From the NCBI RefSeq assembly GCF_000264995.1, contig NW_006767435.1:1299523-1363522 (forward strand): a stretch of DNA of 64,000 bases, written 5' to 3'. The notes under the pieces were generated by a model. The model was not told the origin of the DNA, did not search any database, and was given only the letters and a program-made list of their open reading frames with translations. Numbering within the stretch: the stretch's first letter is position 1; the number at the start of each line of letters is the position of its first letter. The DNA is from Punctularia strigosozonata HHB-11173 SS5 (lineage: Eukaryota > Basidiomycota > Agaricomycetes > Corticiales > Punctulariaceae). The position numbers and the translations under genes were made by a program. This document shows positions 37,034 through 49,392 of this stretch, piece after piece.

Positions 37034-38690
37034 CTATGACACGACTGTGAGGATCGGAGTTCGCCCGTTCGTTCCAAAGGAAACCGAGTACCGGAGCGCG
37101 GCCATCGTGGATGCGAGGAAAACTCGACGGCTGACGGCATCCCCTGGTGCGGCGGGAAGGGCCTCCGCTTGACCTTTCCCGGATTCGGGGACGGGTTGGA
37201 TCTTATCGGCCTCGACGAGCCAATATTGCAGGCGAAGAGCCATGTCTTGGGATGTCAATCCTTTCGTCGGACTGGTGATCCAACCGAGGAGACAGGGCAG
37301 AAACGATGGTGAGCACGAGACGAGAACGTAGTCTGCTGAAGAACACGTACATCCCACGTTCCCGTAGAGCGCTGGCGAGCTCGGTTTGAGTGAGGTTCGC
37401 GCCGTAGTTCTCCTTACGCAGGAGATCATCGTCCTGTGCGATGTAGGACAGGTAGCGATGTAGCCGTCGCCGCCGTATCGGCGGGGGACCAAACTCGGAT
37501 ATCGCTAAGAGCCTATCCACAGAGTATAATCAGAGGCTGTCCAGGAGAGCAGTTGGAGTCCGGGCGAGTGCACGGAGCTGACGACTCACCCGCAAAGCGC
37601 CCTGGACGACGTGCTCGATAATGCACTGATAGGGACAAAATGGTCGGGGTTACCCTGCTGCCGCACGACCTCGAAGTCCGGCCGGAGCGCATGGTAGTAG
37701 AGCACTTGCTTGTCCTGGGCCTTGGAGGCTATCCGTTCCCGCTGCGAGGGCAGAATGCAGGTGCTCGGAAGCATGAAGGGGGCATACAACACGATGAGCG
37801 GGATGAGCTCTTCAAGAACAATGATTGTCACGACGAAGGGTATCATCCTGTACAACGGACGTCAGTATCTGGCTACGTACAGTCCACAATGGACAACGCA
37901 CTTCAGGACATCCTGCCGATGAGTACGGATGAATAGGGCCTCTTTTCGCGTCAACGGTTCTCCCCCGTCTGCCACTCGCTTGCGTATGGCCGACACTTTG
38001 CTGCCATTCTTCCATATCTTCTTGATGCCTCGGAAGTAGAATTTCTGGAAGAGAAGGGACACATTTGAACATATCCGCAGAGATTATATCTGAGGCGCTG
38101 TAGGTAGCTTACCGAAACCTCCTTCAGCGGATGCCAAACCTTCTGGAAGACGTTCGCATCTTCAGGCGTCGGCACCATCACTCCACGTCGCATCGCGTCC
38201 TGTATGTCCTCCTTCATCACCGACAACACCGAACCTTGCGTCGGCGGCGGCTTCGGCATCTCCTTGGGCGGCGTCCTGGTGGGCTGTATCTGTTGCAGCT
38301 TCTCCGAAGCCAGGGGTGTGGTACCGTTGGTGGCTGTTGAAGCCGACGATCCTTGCGAGTCATCGGCTTGCGACTGGGGCACTTTCACAGGACCTGGGCG
38401 CAACTCAGCCTTGGGCTTGCGAACGGCGGAGGGCGGAGGTGGTACCACAGGCCCCGAAGTGGAGCCTTCTGGTAATGGCGGCGGCGTAGACAACAGCCTT
38501 ATCCCTAACTGCTGAGCGTAGATAGATTGTTGGAGGTGTATCCGGCCAGCATATTGGGCTGCCCGCCTCCTTGGACACGCGACTACGGATCTTCAGAAGG
38601 GGTCAAAACTCAGAACCCGCGAGTGCTGCACAACGAAGCTGAAAATTCGCACCTCGCCACCAACCCATCTCGACGAAACGAGCGAATCAT
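37034..38690 (-). CDS. LETM1-domain mitochondrial inner-membrane protein
   Basis: Six exons (38653-38690, 38113-38590, 37902-38044, 37590-37847, 37351-37512, 37034-37271) close to 438 residues. The 38-nt first exon plus the start of exon 2 encode an Arg-rich, acid-poor mitochondrial presequence (MIRSFRRDGLVARSVVACP). A Pro-rich stretch follows. The LETM1 core is KFYFRGIKKIWKNG, then TRKEALFIRTHRQDVLK and one membrane segment (about residues 220-245, VVTIIVLEELIPLIVLYAPF). The end holds helices typical of the ribosome-binding part of the family (LTQTELASALRERGM). LETM1/Mdm38 proteins act in K+/H+ exchange and bind mitochondrial ribosomes. There is no EF-hand. Which paralogue it is (Mdm38/Ylh47-like or a fungus-specific one) cannot be decided. 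Confidence 0.85.
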
Positions 38691-38961
38691 ACAACTGATG
38701 CCAAAGCTCGCGACAACTCTCCAATAATGAAGTTGGAAAGGACACGGATTAGAGTGGACACGAAGGAAAGAGGATGAGAAAGAAATGTCTGGAGCTCGGC
38801 CACCTGCCGGTGCCGCTGGGACGCGTTACGCCGCTACGCGCCGACTCGGGAATCCGTATCTTTGCATGCGACTTCCTCCGCCCACTTTCTTGCAACGTTT
38901 GTATTCGGTTGGGTTTCTATCCAAACGCTGCTTTTGTGTCACGAACACTAGACCATTGGCC

Positions 38962-39662
38962 ATGTCCAACCCAACGCTGCACCCTATCTTCAACCTCTCC
39001 CAGCATAACTCAGAATTAGTTGCTCGGAATTTATCGGCAGCCGGAGGCGAAGCAGCCATGTCTGCTATGCGAGCGACTCTCATGGCTATCTATGGCTCGA
39101 AAAAGACCTTGAAGCCGCCGTCGTTCAGTGACGAGCACTTGGCACTCGTCGCAGCCGACGTATCGCCATCGACGGCATCGCTCCAAGCCACCGGCGATTT
39201 CGGGCGCGCCGTAGCGGAGGCTGCATTTGCTACGGCGTGCGGAAGCATGCTCGCTGGTCAATCGAGCGAGAGCGACGAGTACGGTGACGTTGCTGTCTTT
39301 TTGGGTGACGGTGAATACGGACCTGGTCACGAGGGAAAGGTTCTGGAGGCGTTGGGACTCGTGCACTGGAAGGAAGGGGTGCGTATCGACTATTCATCAA
39401 AAGAACATGTTCATGTTGCTGATGCGCGACTTGCTAGATTGAACCAATACCGCTCGATCCATCCACGGGTCTCCCGAAGACGACATCCGGCACGGGCGAG
39501 GCGTTCTCTCATCTGACGTCTCTCTTGCAACAACTGAAGGACCGCTATGCGTTCTTGGCCAAAAGTTCGGAGACCCCGGAGAAGGTGTTGTACGTTTTGG
39601 TTGGACGTCTTTCGGATGGCTGGGTTGGTTTAGTCGGCGTTGGAATCTGGTCGGATTTGTGA
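38962..39662 (+). CDS. Small hypothetical protein, two exons
   Basis: Exon 1 (38962-39378) and exon 2 (39438-39662) are joined by a 59-nt intron with good sites (GTGCGT to TTGCTAG) and close to 213 residues. Reading straight through exon 1 would give a basic, unlikely tail. The spliced product instead continues into SHLTSLLQQLKDRYAFLAKS and VLYVLVGRLSDGWVGLVGVG. Exon 1 holds an Ala-rich helix (RAVAEAAFATACGSMLAG) and an acidic stretch (SDEYGDVAVFLGDGEYGPG). I do not recognise the family. An upstream in-frame ATG at 38785 would add a basic leader that could be a mitochondrial presequence. It is divergent from the LETM1 gene (271 bp) and converges on Sfm1 (153 bp). Confidence 0.65.
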
Positions 39663-39815
39663 TTGACGGGTTAGAAGTTTCATTGACGACGCGACACGAA
39701 CATGTGCAAATGTAAGAGTAACGCATGATTACCGTAGCAATGTACCTATATACAATATAACGACATAAATAGACATTCCGTAGATCTAAAGTACAATACT
39801 GACCAGGATGATTCC

Positions 39816-40819
39816 TCAAAACTCGAAGCTTTGGTCCAAGTCTTTCTTCAGATGGTCTTTCATTCCTGGAGGTAGCAATGGTTTATTGTCCCCTGTCGCC
39901 ATGTACCCTGTTTATTCGCAATGAGCTATGGATTCATCTGATTGGGGTACTGACTCACTGAATGGCATCTCAACGCTCTCGTTCGCCGAGAAGGTGATCG
40001 TTGGGTAATCCTGACGCAGAATACGTTCAGCAGACAACTCCCTAAGTACTATTCAACAGCGTACGATATACGGTATCTTGTCAAGCGGAACTAAAACACA
40101 AAAGCTTCCAGTCCTTCGTCCCAATAAGAAAGGAGATGACACACCCTTATCATCGACTACTTTTTTGGTGACTCCCAGTGCGGTATCCGTTGTCATCTGT
40201 ATCGATCCCAGATGGCGGGTCGGGAATCCAAGCACTCGCAGCTCCGATGTGCGATCACGCGGAGGATCATCACCTGAGCGATTCATCCCAGGACATATTC
40301 AATCCCGGCGTTGCAGCGCCGCTTGTCCTGACTTACCAAGTATGCCCTGTTATTTTGGTCAGACCATGTGTTGAATATCTTAAGAGGAGGATGCGTTGCT
40401 TACACCGAATAAGAAGCAAGAAAAAACCCCGTTGCCATCCTCGGGTGTCAACGCAGAGGTCGCTTTCGGGTCGAGGAGACAAACTTGGTCAATCGAGATG
40501 GATTGAGATTTCAGCCAGCTCAGGATGTCGTCGGTATGTGCTGCTCCTTTAGCTGTCGATGGATCCGACGATGCGTTGAGAGAGGACAACAGCGAGCGAG
40601 CGGAGCTGTCCGAAAGATGGGTAAAGTGCACAGTGCTGTCCTTGCCTGCAAGCGCGAGCATATGCTACTGCATGGATCGCAATTTAGTCTGACCCATCCT
40701 GTGCAGTGACCCGGTGTTCCATGCACCTTATATTCGAGTTCAACCCATTCCGGGAGAGCCTTCGGCGTATGGTCGTCGGCCTCCATGTGCTCTATCGATA
40801 GCCGCAAGCTCGTAAGCAT
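39816..40819 (-). CDS. SFM1: Sfm1-type SPOUT protein arginine methyltransferase
   Basis: Seven exons (40727-40819, 40404-40664, 40337-40346, 40145-40273, 40065-40090, 39959-40010, 39816-39907) close to 220 residues; yeast Sfm1 has 213. Landmarks are RLSIEHMEADD and PEWVELEY near the start, VCLLDPKATSALTPED, FGGILGDDPPRDRTSELRVL, IQMTTDTALGVTKKVV, IPYIDYPTITFSANESVEMP and the end PLLPPGMKDHLKKDLDQSFE. Sfm1 is a SPOUT (knotted-fold) enzyme that methylates an arginine of small-subunit ribosomal protein uS3. The conserved FGGILGD motif is complete only if a 10-nt exon (40337-40346) is included; both its flanking introns have normal GT and AG ends and all phases then close. Without it the motif and frame are lost. 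Confidence 0.9.
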
Positions 40820-41639
40820 GAGGGTTCGCCCATAGCTGCAACAACATACTACCAACCGATGATGTACGAGTATCCCATTGTGGTAAGGACAGCTTGCTCG
40901 ATGGAGGTCACTGCACAGTGCAAAACAGCTTTCTGCAGGACGCCCTCACATGACCGTGAATACTTAATGGTAGGATATACTTTATTCTTATTTACAGATT
41001 ATTTACAAACTGCCCGATGTGAATATTTTATGGTTAGGGTTAGCACCATCCAGAAACAAAGAAAAAGGCCTGCCCAGCCCGAGGGCCGAAGCAGGACAGG
41101 GAAATATTTAGAAAGTGCATGCGCCGAAGCACATACAAGCCGCCGTTCCTTCCTGTATGGACAAGGTCGCCGTGCTCTGGGAAGGCCCAACAGCCCGCAC
41201 TCCCAGGACATGAAGGGGAGCACGCCTTCAAGGTAAGTATGAGTTGTTCGTAAGTCGGGAGGAGGGTTATATACCAGGGGTCGCGCACGGACCAGGCGAG
41301 TGTTTGGTCCAGCTTGACGGAAGGACCGTGAACGCATACAACGTAGTTACATAGGCCACACTAAGTATTCCGTCTTCCAATGAAGGATCGATCACATTTC
41401 ATGTTCTATTCGATAACCGCAAGTCTACAACACTCCGCGAATGGTACGTTACAAACAATAGCCAAACCACTATGTAGCAAGTCCACGATGTACACGATGC
41501 GTTTTGCGACTCCACGTATAACGGTGATGAAAACAGCGAGGAAAACTATGTAATCTATCCGCCCATCTTGCGCATTTGTACCGCATGCTCAATCATCTAA
41601 CTGAAGGCACTGTCCTTTCTCTGATCCAGAACGATGCCC
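40820..41639. other. Intergenic, Sfm1 promoter side
   Basis: This 820-bp stretch lies between the Sfm1 start and the GH63-like gene's end. It is AT-rich around 40980-41030. No gene or RNA is recognised. Confidence 0.5.
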
Positions 41640-44600
41640 TTACAGAGCGTCGGGAGAAATATCACCAAGCGTGTTGAGCTCGGCCGCGCTCCTGGCACTG
41701 AACAAAGACTGAGGGTCATCACCGAACTCCGATCGGGAGTCAATGTTTTCCTGAGCGTCGCGTCAGCATCGTAGACGACGTCAAGGAGTCTCAAGAGAAT
41801 ACTAACGTCGAAGTAGTGACGCGCAAGACTACGGGGAGCTAGAAAGCGAGCGCTATGATCAGAATCCCAACGACTATGCAGAACATAAGCAACACTCACT
41901 CTTTGGCGTCTTCGGCAGTCGACAACTAGCACCACTCTGAAGGATGTGGTACGCTACAAGGCCAGACCAGCCAGTCTGGTGGGACGCGCCGAGACCGCGA
42001 CCATCGTCGCCGTGGAAGAACTACACGATCCACTGTCAGCACGGACAGACTCAGTGACCACCCGTTGTGGATGTGACGAACCTCGTAGAACCACACATAA
42101 TCACGGAAGTGAGGGTCGAAGTCCAACTTCGGGTTACCACCATTCGTCGCGCGCCTGCCATCCATATCGCGACTGAAGATGTGGATGATCCGGTGCTGAA
42201 TCTCCTCCGCGACGCCAACAAGGTTCATGTAATCACCACTCCCGGTGGGACATTCCACCTTGTTCGCGTTCCTCAGCATAAGCGGCACGAATGAGATGCG
42301 AACTGCGTACCTGGACGTCATCGCCGTAGTATTGGTAGAATCGTTGCAAGCTCTCAATCAGGATGAAGTTGACGGCAAGCCCTGCGCGCCGTCAGGCACC
42401 GAACGCGTGTTTTTTTAGTAGACACTCACAAATTGGCCCTCTCCAGTTCGAGTTGCCGCCGAACATGCCAGACTTGGAATCGCCAGGCCAGTAGTTGACC
42501 TCGTAGCGCTGTCCGTTGACGTCCATTCCCCAGGGGTGCTCATTGTGGTACTTCGAAAGACTGAGGAAAGAAAGGGTTAGCCGTAAGTGATAGCCATGGA
42601 AACTGGGTCCACATACGAGCGAATGCCATACTCGCTCAAGAACTCGTCTTCATCGAGCATCTTCTCCAAAATCCTGACCAAGCGCTCCTTGCTCGCCAAC
42701 GCCAGCAACCTTCGTTGACCCTTACCACCGGCTGATCAAGCGCGACAGCCATCGATCAAAACTCATCTATCACAGAGCTGAGGTGGACTACACACCCTTC
42801 ATGTTCGCCATGGTGCGGTCCGAAAGCTCTGGCCGGTTGTCGATGAACCACTCCATACGCTTCTTAAAACCTGGGAAGCGGTCGATGACATTTGGTTCGA
42901 GCACAAGCGTCGCATAAAGTGGTATCAGCCCAACGAGCGACCGCACGGGCAGTTGCATCGAGTTGCCCGGTGAGTACTGAGAAAGGCAGGCTGAGCACGA
43001 CGGGCATCGCCCACGGTATTCAGTGCACGCACCTGGATAGCATCGTAGTACATCCCATCTTCTTCGTTCCAGAGACTGAATTCGTCGTCGCCGGTCCCAC
43101 GGAAGGTCATGGCATCCGCAATGAATATGAAATGCTGGAATGAGTCTGAGCGATGTTCAACCAAGTACGGTGAAGTTTAGCATACCTCGAAGAACTTAGA
43201 TGCGATATCCTCGTATACTGGGTTTTTCTTCGCCAGCTCCAACGCGATGTTGAGCCTAGATCGACCGGTTAACACACAATTCATAGAAGAACTGATAAAG
43301 AACTGACATATTGAGGCAGTAGAACGCCATCCACGCGGTCCCGTCCGCTTGCCGGAGCGTACCACCCGTAGGCAACGGTTCCGAGCGGTTAAACACACCA
43401 ATGTTATCCAACCCAAGGAACCCACCCTCGAAGATATTGTTCCCATCCTGGTCCTTCCGGTTTACCCACCACGTAAAGTTCAGCAGCAGTTTCTGAAACA
43501 CGCGCTCCAGGAACGCGTAGTCCTCACGCCCAAACAGCTTGCGCTCGATCTTGAACACCCGGAACGTCGCCCACGCGTGCACAGGCGGGTTCACGTCCCC
43601 AAAATTCCACTCGTAGGCGGGGATCTGCCCGTCCGGCTTCATGTACCACTCGCGCGTGAGCAGATCAAGCTGCTTCTTCGCGAAGCTCGGGTCGACGACC
43701 GCTAGGGGCAGGCAGTGAAACGCCGTGTCCCACGCCGCGAAGAACGGGTACTCCCACTTGTCCGGCATGGAGAGGATGTCGGCTATATGGAGGTGTTTCC
43801 AGTCCTATACGACTGATCAGTTTCCTCTGGGAAACCCCAATAGAAATTGACTCCGCTTACCCTGTTCCTGACATACTTCCTTCCCGGAGGTGGGGGCGGC
43901 TGCGCCGGATCACCCTCCATCCAGGGCTTCTGTATGAACTGATAGTATTGCTTGGTCCACATCATACCACCCAAGGCTTGGCGCATGATCTGCTTCAAGT
44001 CGTCGCTGATCGGGCCCAAGACGAGCTTCGAGTAAAACTCGTCGGCTTCCTGGCGGCGCTCCTCGAGTGTCTCGTCAAACAGACCCTCATCTTCGATCGA
44101 CGGGTCCTGCGCTGGCGTGCGCGGCGTCAGCTTCAGGCGTACAACCGCGCAGCCACCATGAGGGGGCACGTCCTCGAACGTATAGTGCGCGCCCGCCTTC
44201 GTACCCCGTCCCTCAGGGTTGACGTAGTTTGGGCCAGGGAACGGCGTCCTTGGGCCTTCTTCCGGTGTGCTGTCATCCTCGTACCGCGAGTCCTGGCGCG
44301 AGTGTACCTTCGTCTCGAAGTAGTGCTCCGGATCACACTGCGGCCGGTGGGAATGCACAATGTGGTCGTGGAATGCGTCCTTGACGTACTGCGCATCGTT
44401 TTGCCCTCCGTATAGCCGATGGAAGTTGGTGTTGTTCTCGGTGAACATCAGCTCAGGCTCGATCGTCACGTCCTCATCAAGCACGGCATCCGGCTGCGGG
44501 CCAACGGGCGGCGGGGATGGCAAGGTGTAGAGGTGCGTCTTGCCAAAGGTTGGGTGCGATGCGGTAATAACGTTGTCACCCGCGCGGCGGAGTGAGGGCA

Positions 44601-45597
44601 TCGGCGGTTTCTGTGCGGGCCAGGACCAGGTGTTCGTAAACCATAGCTGGGGGATAACGTGCAGCGTTGCGGGTTCTGGGCCGCGATTGTATGTTGTGAT
44701 GCGAATATATATACTGTCTGGATCCTCTTCATCTTTGGCGTACTGAAAATAGGCGTTAGCATGTCCTGCGTCATGTGACAGCGTTTACCTACCTCGACAA
44801 ACACGTCCCAGTACCTGTCTTCGTCAAACAGGCCCGTGTCCATGATCTCGTATTCGGTCACCTCGCGGCTGCGGTTCTGGTTTTCCTTGATAAGCTCCTC
44901 ATACGGATACGCCTTTTGAGGGTATTTGTACAGGAACTTCATATACGAGTGCGTCGGCGTTGAGTCCAGGTAGTAGTACAATTCCTTGACGTCCTCGCCG
45001 TGGTTACCCTGGTGGCCGGTGACACCGAACAGACGCTCCTTGAGGATGGGATCCTGACCGTTCCAGAGGGCCAGCGCGAAGCATATACGCTGATGGTTGT
45101 CGGAGATGCCGGCGATACCATCTTCGCCCCAGCGATATGCGCGCGAGCGAGCGTGCTCGTGCGGGAAGTGCGACCAGGCGTCGCCGTTTTCGGAATAGTC
45201 CTCCCGCACCGTTGCCTGTACGTGCATGAAACATCGGAGTATATGCGCATCGATCTTCACTTACCCACTGCCGCTCGCTGAGATACGGACCCCAGCGCTT
45301 CCAGTGCTTTTTCCTGGCATCGTCTTGATCAAGTCGATACCGTTCGGCGCCATCGTACTTGGTCCCGAGCTTCTCGAGCAGACGTTCACGATAAGGGCGG
45401 CCATCACGCTCGTCCTGCACTGTCGGCGCCGGCGGTTTCGATACCTTGGGCGGCGTTGGGCTGGAGGTGATCACAGCGGGCTTCGGGATCTGGATGGTAA
45501 GCGATGGATCTGAGCCGGCGCGAGCCGTCCCGTCGCCGCCGTTGCTCGCGGCGGTCTTGCCAAACAGCCTGTCTTTCATTTTCTGCGCTTTCGACAT
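41640..45597 (-). CDS. GH63-like glycoside hydrolase (six-hairpin glycosidase)
   Basis: This is a multi-exon gene of roughly 950-1,000 residues. It starts [14 protein letters not shown] and a Pro-rich leader, then [33 protein letters not shown] and [20 protein letters not shown]. The catalytic (alpha/alpha)6 part contains [60 protein letters not shown] and, near the end, [20 protein letters not shown]. Two short 3' exons can be read after CRLPKTPK, giving [10 protein letters not shown] and then an acidic tail ending GDISPDAL at 41640. GH63 includes ER glucosidase I and trehalose- or glycerate-glycan hydrolases. There is no signal peptide or membrane anchor here, so it is probably cytosolic and not glucosidase I. 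The substrate is unknown. Some internal exon ends were not checked one by one. Confidence 0.82.
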
Positions 45598-46226
45598 GGC
45601 GGGCAACAGAGAGCGATAAGACGGTGAGGGCGGGGAAAGAGAAGGAGGAATGGAGAAGAAACTCGAACGCGACGCGCGGGGAAGTTGGGACGCGTGAAGG
45701 TGAACCCGACGTCATCAATCTGGAAACATATGATGGCACCGCCGGGTCTCGCGCCGGACAGGCATTTTCTCAGGCGAAGGTCAGAGATCTGGCGCGAGGG
45801 AAACTGCACGGAGCGATTCCAGCAGATAGGAGAGTGGGACTGGGCTGAAGTTTTGGTGAAGCGCTCAGATGGTAGTGTGGACCGTGTCTAAAGCGTATCT
45901 GGAGCTTGCGTGGCAGCTTCGAGTCCCACAGCAAAGGAGGGCATTGAGTTACCGGTATGATGCTAAGGAACACGGTCATCGGTGGCAGCTAGGCGTTAGA
46001 ACGCGACGATTGAGATAGCAAATGCAAGCTGCAGGGCTGCTGTAGGAAATGCAGGAATATGCTTCGCATCTGCATGCTCGACTTCATTCGAGCCAACTTG
46101 AACGTACCCGGGCAAGGAAACCCGAAATAATTGGCACCGCCACTGCGCTGACCTTCCCACGGCCGGACTCCCTCCTCCAGGGACTCCTACCACCCCCGCC
46201 CTCGTCCGCGATCTGAATCTGGACCC
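45598..46226. promoter_or_regulatory. Divergent promoter region, GH63-like / Rap1-like
   Basis: These 629 bp separate two outward-facing genes. I see no gene inside; both promoters must lie here. No specific site was recognised. Confidence 0.5.
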
Positions 46227-49144
46227 ATGGCACCTCCACGCGTCCGTCGCGCCCACCGCGCCCAACCGGCACCCGATGAACAGTCCACGGAGCAACAACA
46301 ACACAGTAGCAACAATGATGCCGACGAGGGCGAGACGATCTTCGTCGACCTCATCATGGGCACCCCGCTCTCGATGTTCGTTGAGAAAGACGTTCCCGAT
46401 CGGGAGGCTATCGTCGAGTTGATCAACGTACGCACTTGCGCCAACTGTTCCTCAATGGACATCACGTTGATCGTGCTCGATGTTGACAGAATCATGGAGG
46501 CATCGTGGCGCCCGGCTACAGCGGCGTGTCGTATATCCTCGGTATGTCCGGTCCTTTGAAGGACACGAACATTTACCCGATATGATATGTCACCTGTAGT
46601 CGACCCTCAGCAAGAATCTGGTCAAAATCTGTACCGACAATACGTCGGGAAGAAGGGCAAGGTTGTCCTCGATGCTCGTTGGATCCAGGAATGCGTCAAA
46701 GCAGGCGCCCTGCAAACATTCCAGCACAACTGGGCGGGCTGCAAAGTGACTGGAACAGAAACGTACGTGCAGAGGTCAGTCAGAAACCGAGTTGCCATTG
46801 ACGATATTTCCTAGCGTCGTTCCTCGGCCTACTCAACCTGTACCCGCTCCAGCCTCGATCCAGCCCGGTCCAACTACCTCGCCCTCTAACAGCTCCGAGG
46901 CCATACCACAAGCGATTCCTCCGTTGCAAACACAAACGGTTCCCGGTCCATCTCAGACCCAACCTCGTCGGCGGCGTACTGCGCAACGTCAACAACAAGC
47001 ACAACCGACGCAAATCCAGCCAGCCGCGCCCATCCCCCAATCTCAAGCCCCACCACAACCACAACATCACCCGGTCCAGCCCGTACCCGGTCCCTCCATT
47101 CCGAACGTCGACCCTCAGCTCCAGCTCCCACAAGCACCTCCCCCTCACCAACCCCAGCCTCAGCCCCAGCCACATGTCGCCCACCACGCCCCTCCGCATC
47201 ACATGCAAATCCCAGCCCCTCCTCCTCCGCACACCTTCTACCCTCAACTGTTCGTACCCCCTCCTGTCCCACATCAAGATCCCGCGGTGCCCACAGCGCA
47301 ACACACCCACCCCTGGCATGGACACGTTGCCCCACACCAGATGCACCACCACCCCGGCCCGCACATGATGCCTGCCCGCCCTCCGGAATGGGGCGCATAC
47401 CACCCTCAAGCCCAACCCCCTCCGCAAAACGCGAACCCTACTATGGTGGCACCTAGCCCGTACGACTACAGATACACCGATGACCGTACAGCCACTGGTG
47501 CACCCGCTCCATGGGTTAATGGGCCGAACGATTACTACGAAGAACCCGTAAGGACACCCCTTCCATCCGTGGCTCACACTCCATGGCATTATTATGCGTA
47601 TACTCACAAAATCGATGACAGTACCACACCGCCTACCAAACTCAGGATCCGTACATGGAAGAACCTGCCCCCGACCCAGCTGCAGAAGCTGCAGCTCAAC
47701 CCGAACAGCCTGATGTAGGAGTAGGACCCTCCTCAGAGCCTACCGACAAACCTCGCGGGCGGAAACGGGCACGCACACAGGTTCGCTCTCTATTGATGCA
47801 GCATATGCAGCGCCGACTCTTTTCATGTAGCCCGCCCCTGCACCTCCACCTACCGCGCTCGTGGCGAACCGGCGCAACCCGCCGCAGCGCTCGCCGACGC
47901 CTCCGACGCGTGTCATCAAGAGCACTTACGGCGGCAACCTCTTCACCTCCGATGACGTGCTCTACCTCAAAAAGTACATCGACTACTGCCAGGAACAAGG
48001 CCTCGTCCTCTCCCTGCGCGAGATTTGCGAACGTGTCGCGGTCAAGGCGCCTCACCACACGTACGTCCTCAGCCCTTCCTCGCGACGATTGCGCCCTCGT
48101 CCGAGGCTGAGTCGGATACACATTTAGGTTTTACTCATGGAGAAGGTATTGCAACAAGCACCAAATCCGGCTCGGCGGGTATGCCATGGACAACACTCGT
48201 GCTCAAGACGGCACGGCCCCCGACGGCGGAGACGAAGATATGATGCAAGACGGCGCCGACATGGACATGGACGAAGCGCCGTTTGGACCTGGGCCTTCCG
48301 CCCCCACCGCTGGTCCCTCTTCGTCCGTCCCTCGCCACGGTATGCCGATGGACATGGATCAGGACACGGACGGGCCCAGTGCCGCGATCGACTTCGGGGT
48401 GGGCATACCGACACTTGGTCATGGCATGACGCAGGGGGGCAGAGCGGGACCGGGAGGGCCTCAGAGGGACCGATCGCCAACGCCGCCCAAGGCGCTGTTC
48501 CGGAGCACGACGGGGAAGGGCGTCGCGTTCACCGAAGAGGACACGCAGTTCCTGGTCAGGTTTTACGAGTATCGGCAGTGAGTTTAAGTCTCCAATCTCG
48601 ACGCTTGGGATTCCGTGCTGACTTCGATGGGCGTGGCAGGTCACAAGGACGGATGGATATGGTCGCCTTTTGGCGAGATGTTGCCACGAAGGTACGAGAT
48701 CCTGGGTGACTTACGATCGCGATTGGACTGAGCTTGGCGCATCGTGTCGTAGGCTCCTCATCATTCCCGAGCGTCGTGGATGAAGTTCTGGCGAAGGCAT
48801 AAGCACGAATTCTTCCGCTCGGCGGAAGACGCCCCGCTGCCTCAGGCGCCGGAGAAGAAGATGCGGTATAGCCATGCCGACGACGTCTTGCTCGCCAAGT
48901 TCTTCTTCCACCGGCCCGAGGGCACGAGCGATAAGATATTCCAGAACTTTGCGCGAGAGGTGCGAGCTCTTCACTCTTCTGTGCAAATCCATATGTTGAG
49001 GTCTCACTCGTTTTATAGCATCCTCATCATCCATGGAAAGGATGGCAGGAACATCATCGCATACACAAGGCCACCATCGATCATTATATCCAGAAGCTCC
49101 AGAAGGGAGAGAATATCGATGAGGAAGCCCCACCACCGAAATGA
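46227..49144 (+). CDS. Rap1-like protein: BRCT plus three RAP1-type Myb repeats
   Basis: Ten exons (46227-46427, 46490-46541, 46600-46762, 46815-47547, 47646-47780, 47831-48060, 48128-48577, 48640-48691, 48753-48959, 49019-49144) close to 782 residues. A BRCT domain lies at about 36-132 (NNHGGIVAPGYSGVSYILVD; KVVLDARWIQECVKAG). A long Pro/Gln/His-rich linker follows. Three Myb-like repeats begin FTSDDVLYLKKYIDY (about 464), FTEEDTQFLVRFYEY (about 638) and YSHADDVLLAKFFF (about 708). They end KAPHHTFYSWRRYCNKH, KAPHHSRASWMKFWRRH and EHPHHPWKGWQEHHRIH. BRCT followed by this F/YT-x2-D-D Myb type is the layout of Rap1, the telomere and shelterin component. No RCT domain is visible; the protein stops about 15 residues after repeat 3. 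It could instead be a chromatin factor sharing these domains. Confidence 0.75.
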
Positions 49145-49392
49145 TGTGTTGCACCTCATTGTATTTTTTGGCGTTGTACACACGCTCGTGCAACTTGGGC
49201 TTGCGCTTTCTGACCGTTCATCGACCTCGCGAGGCTCACAATCATGAGGGCGTCGTCAGATGTCACGGACGTCAACCTTACAAACAGGTGTCAAGGTGGA
49301 CGCGGAGGGGCTGGAACAAGTTTCTGGGTGTGGTTGCTCACTCTACAGTCTAACCTCCTCTCGTACAGCGTCTGAGCATAAGCACCTGCAAG

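Noticed and set aside
46780-47607. 275-codon minus-strand open frame
   Set aside because: It is the mirror of the Pro/Gln-rich linker exon of the Rap1-like gene.
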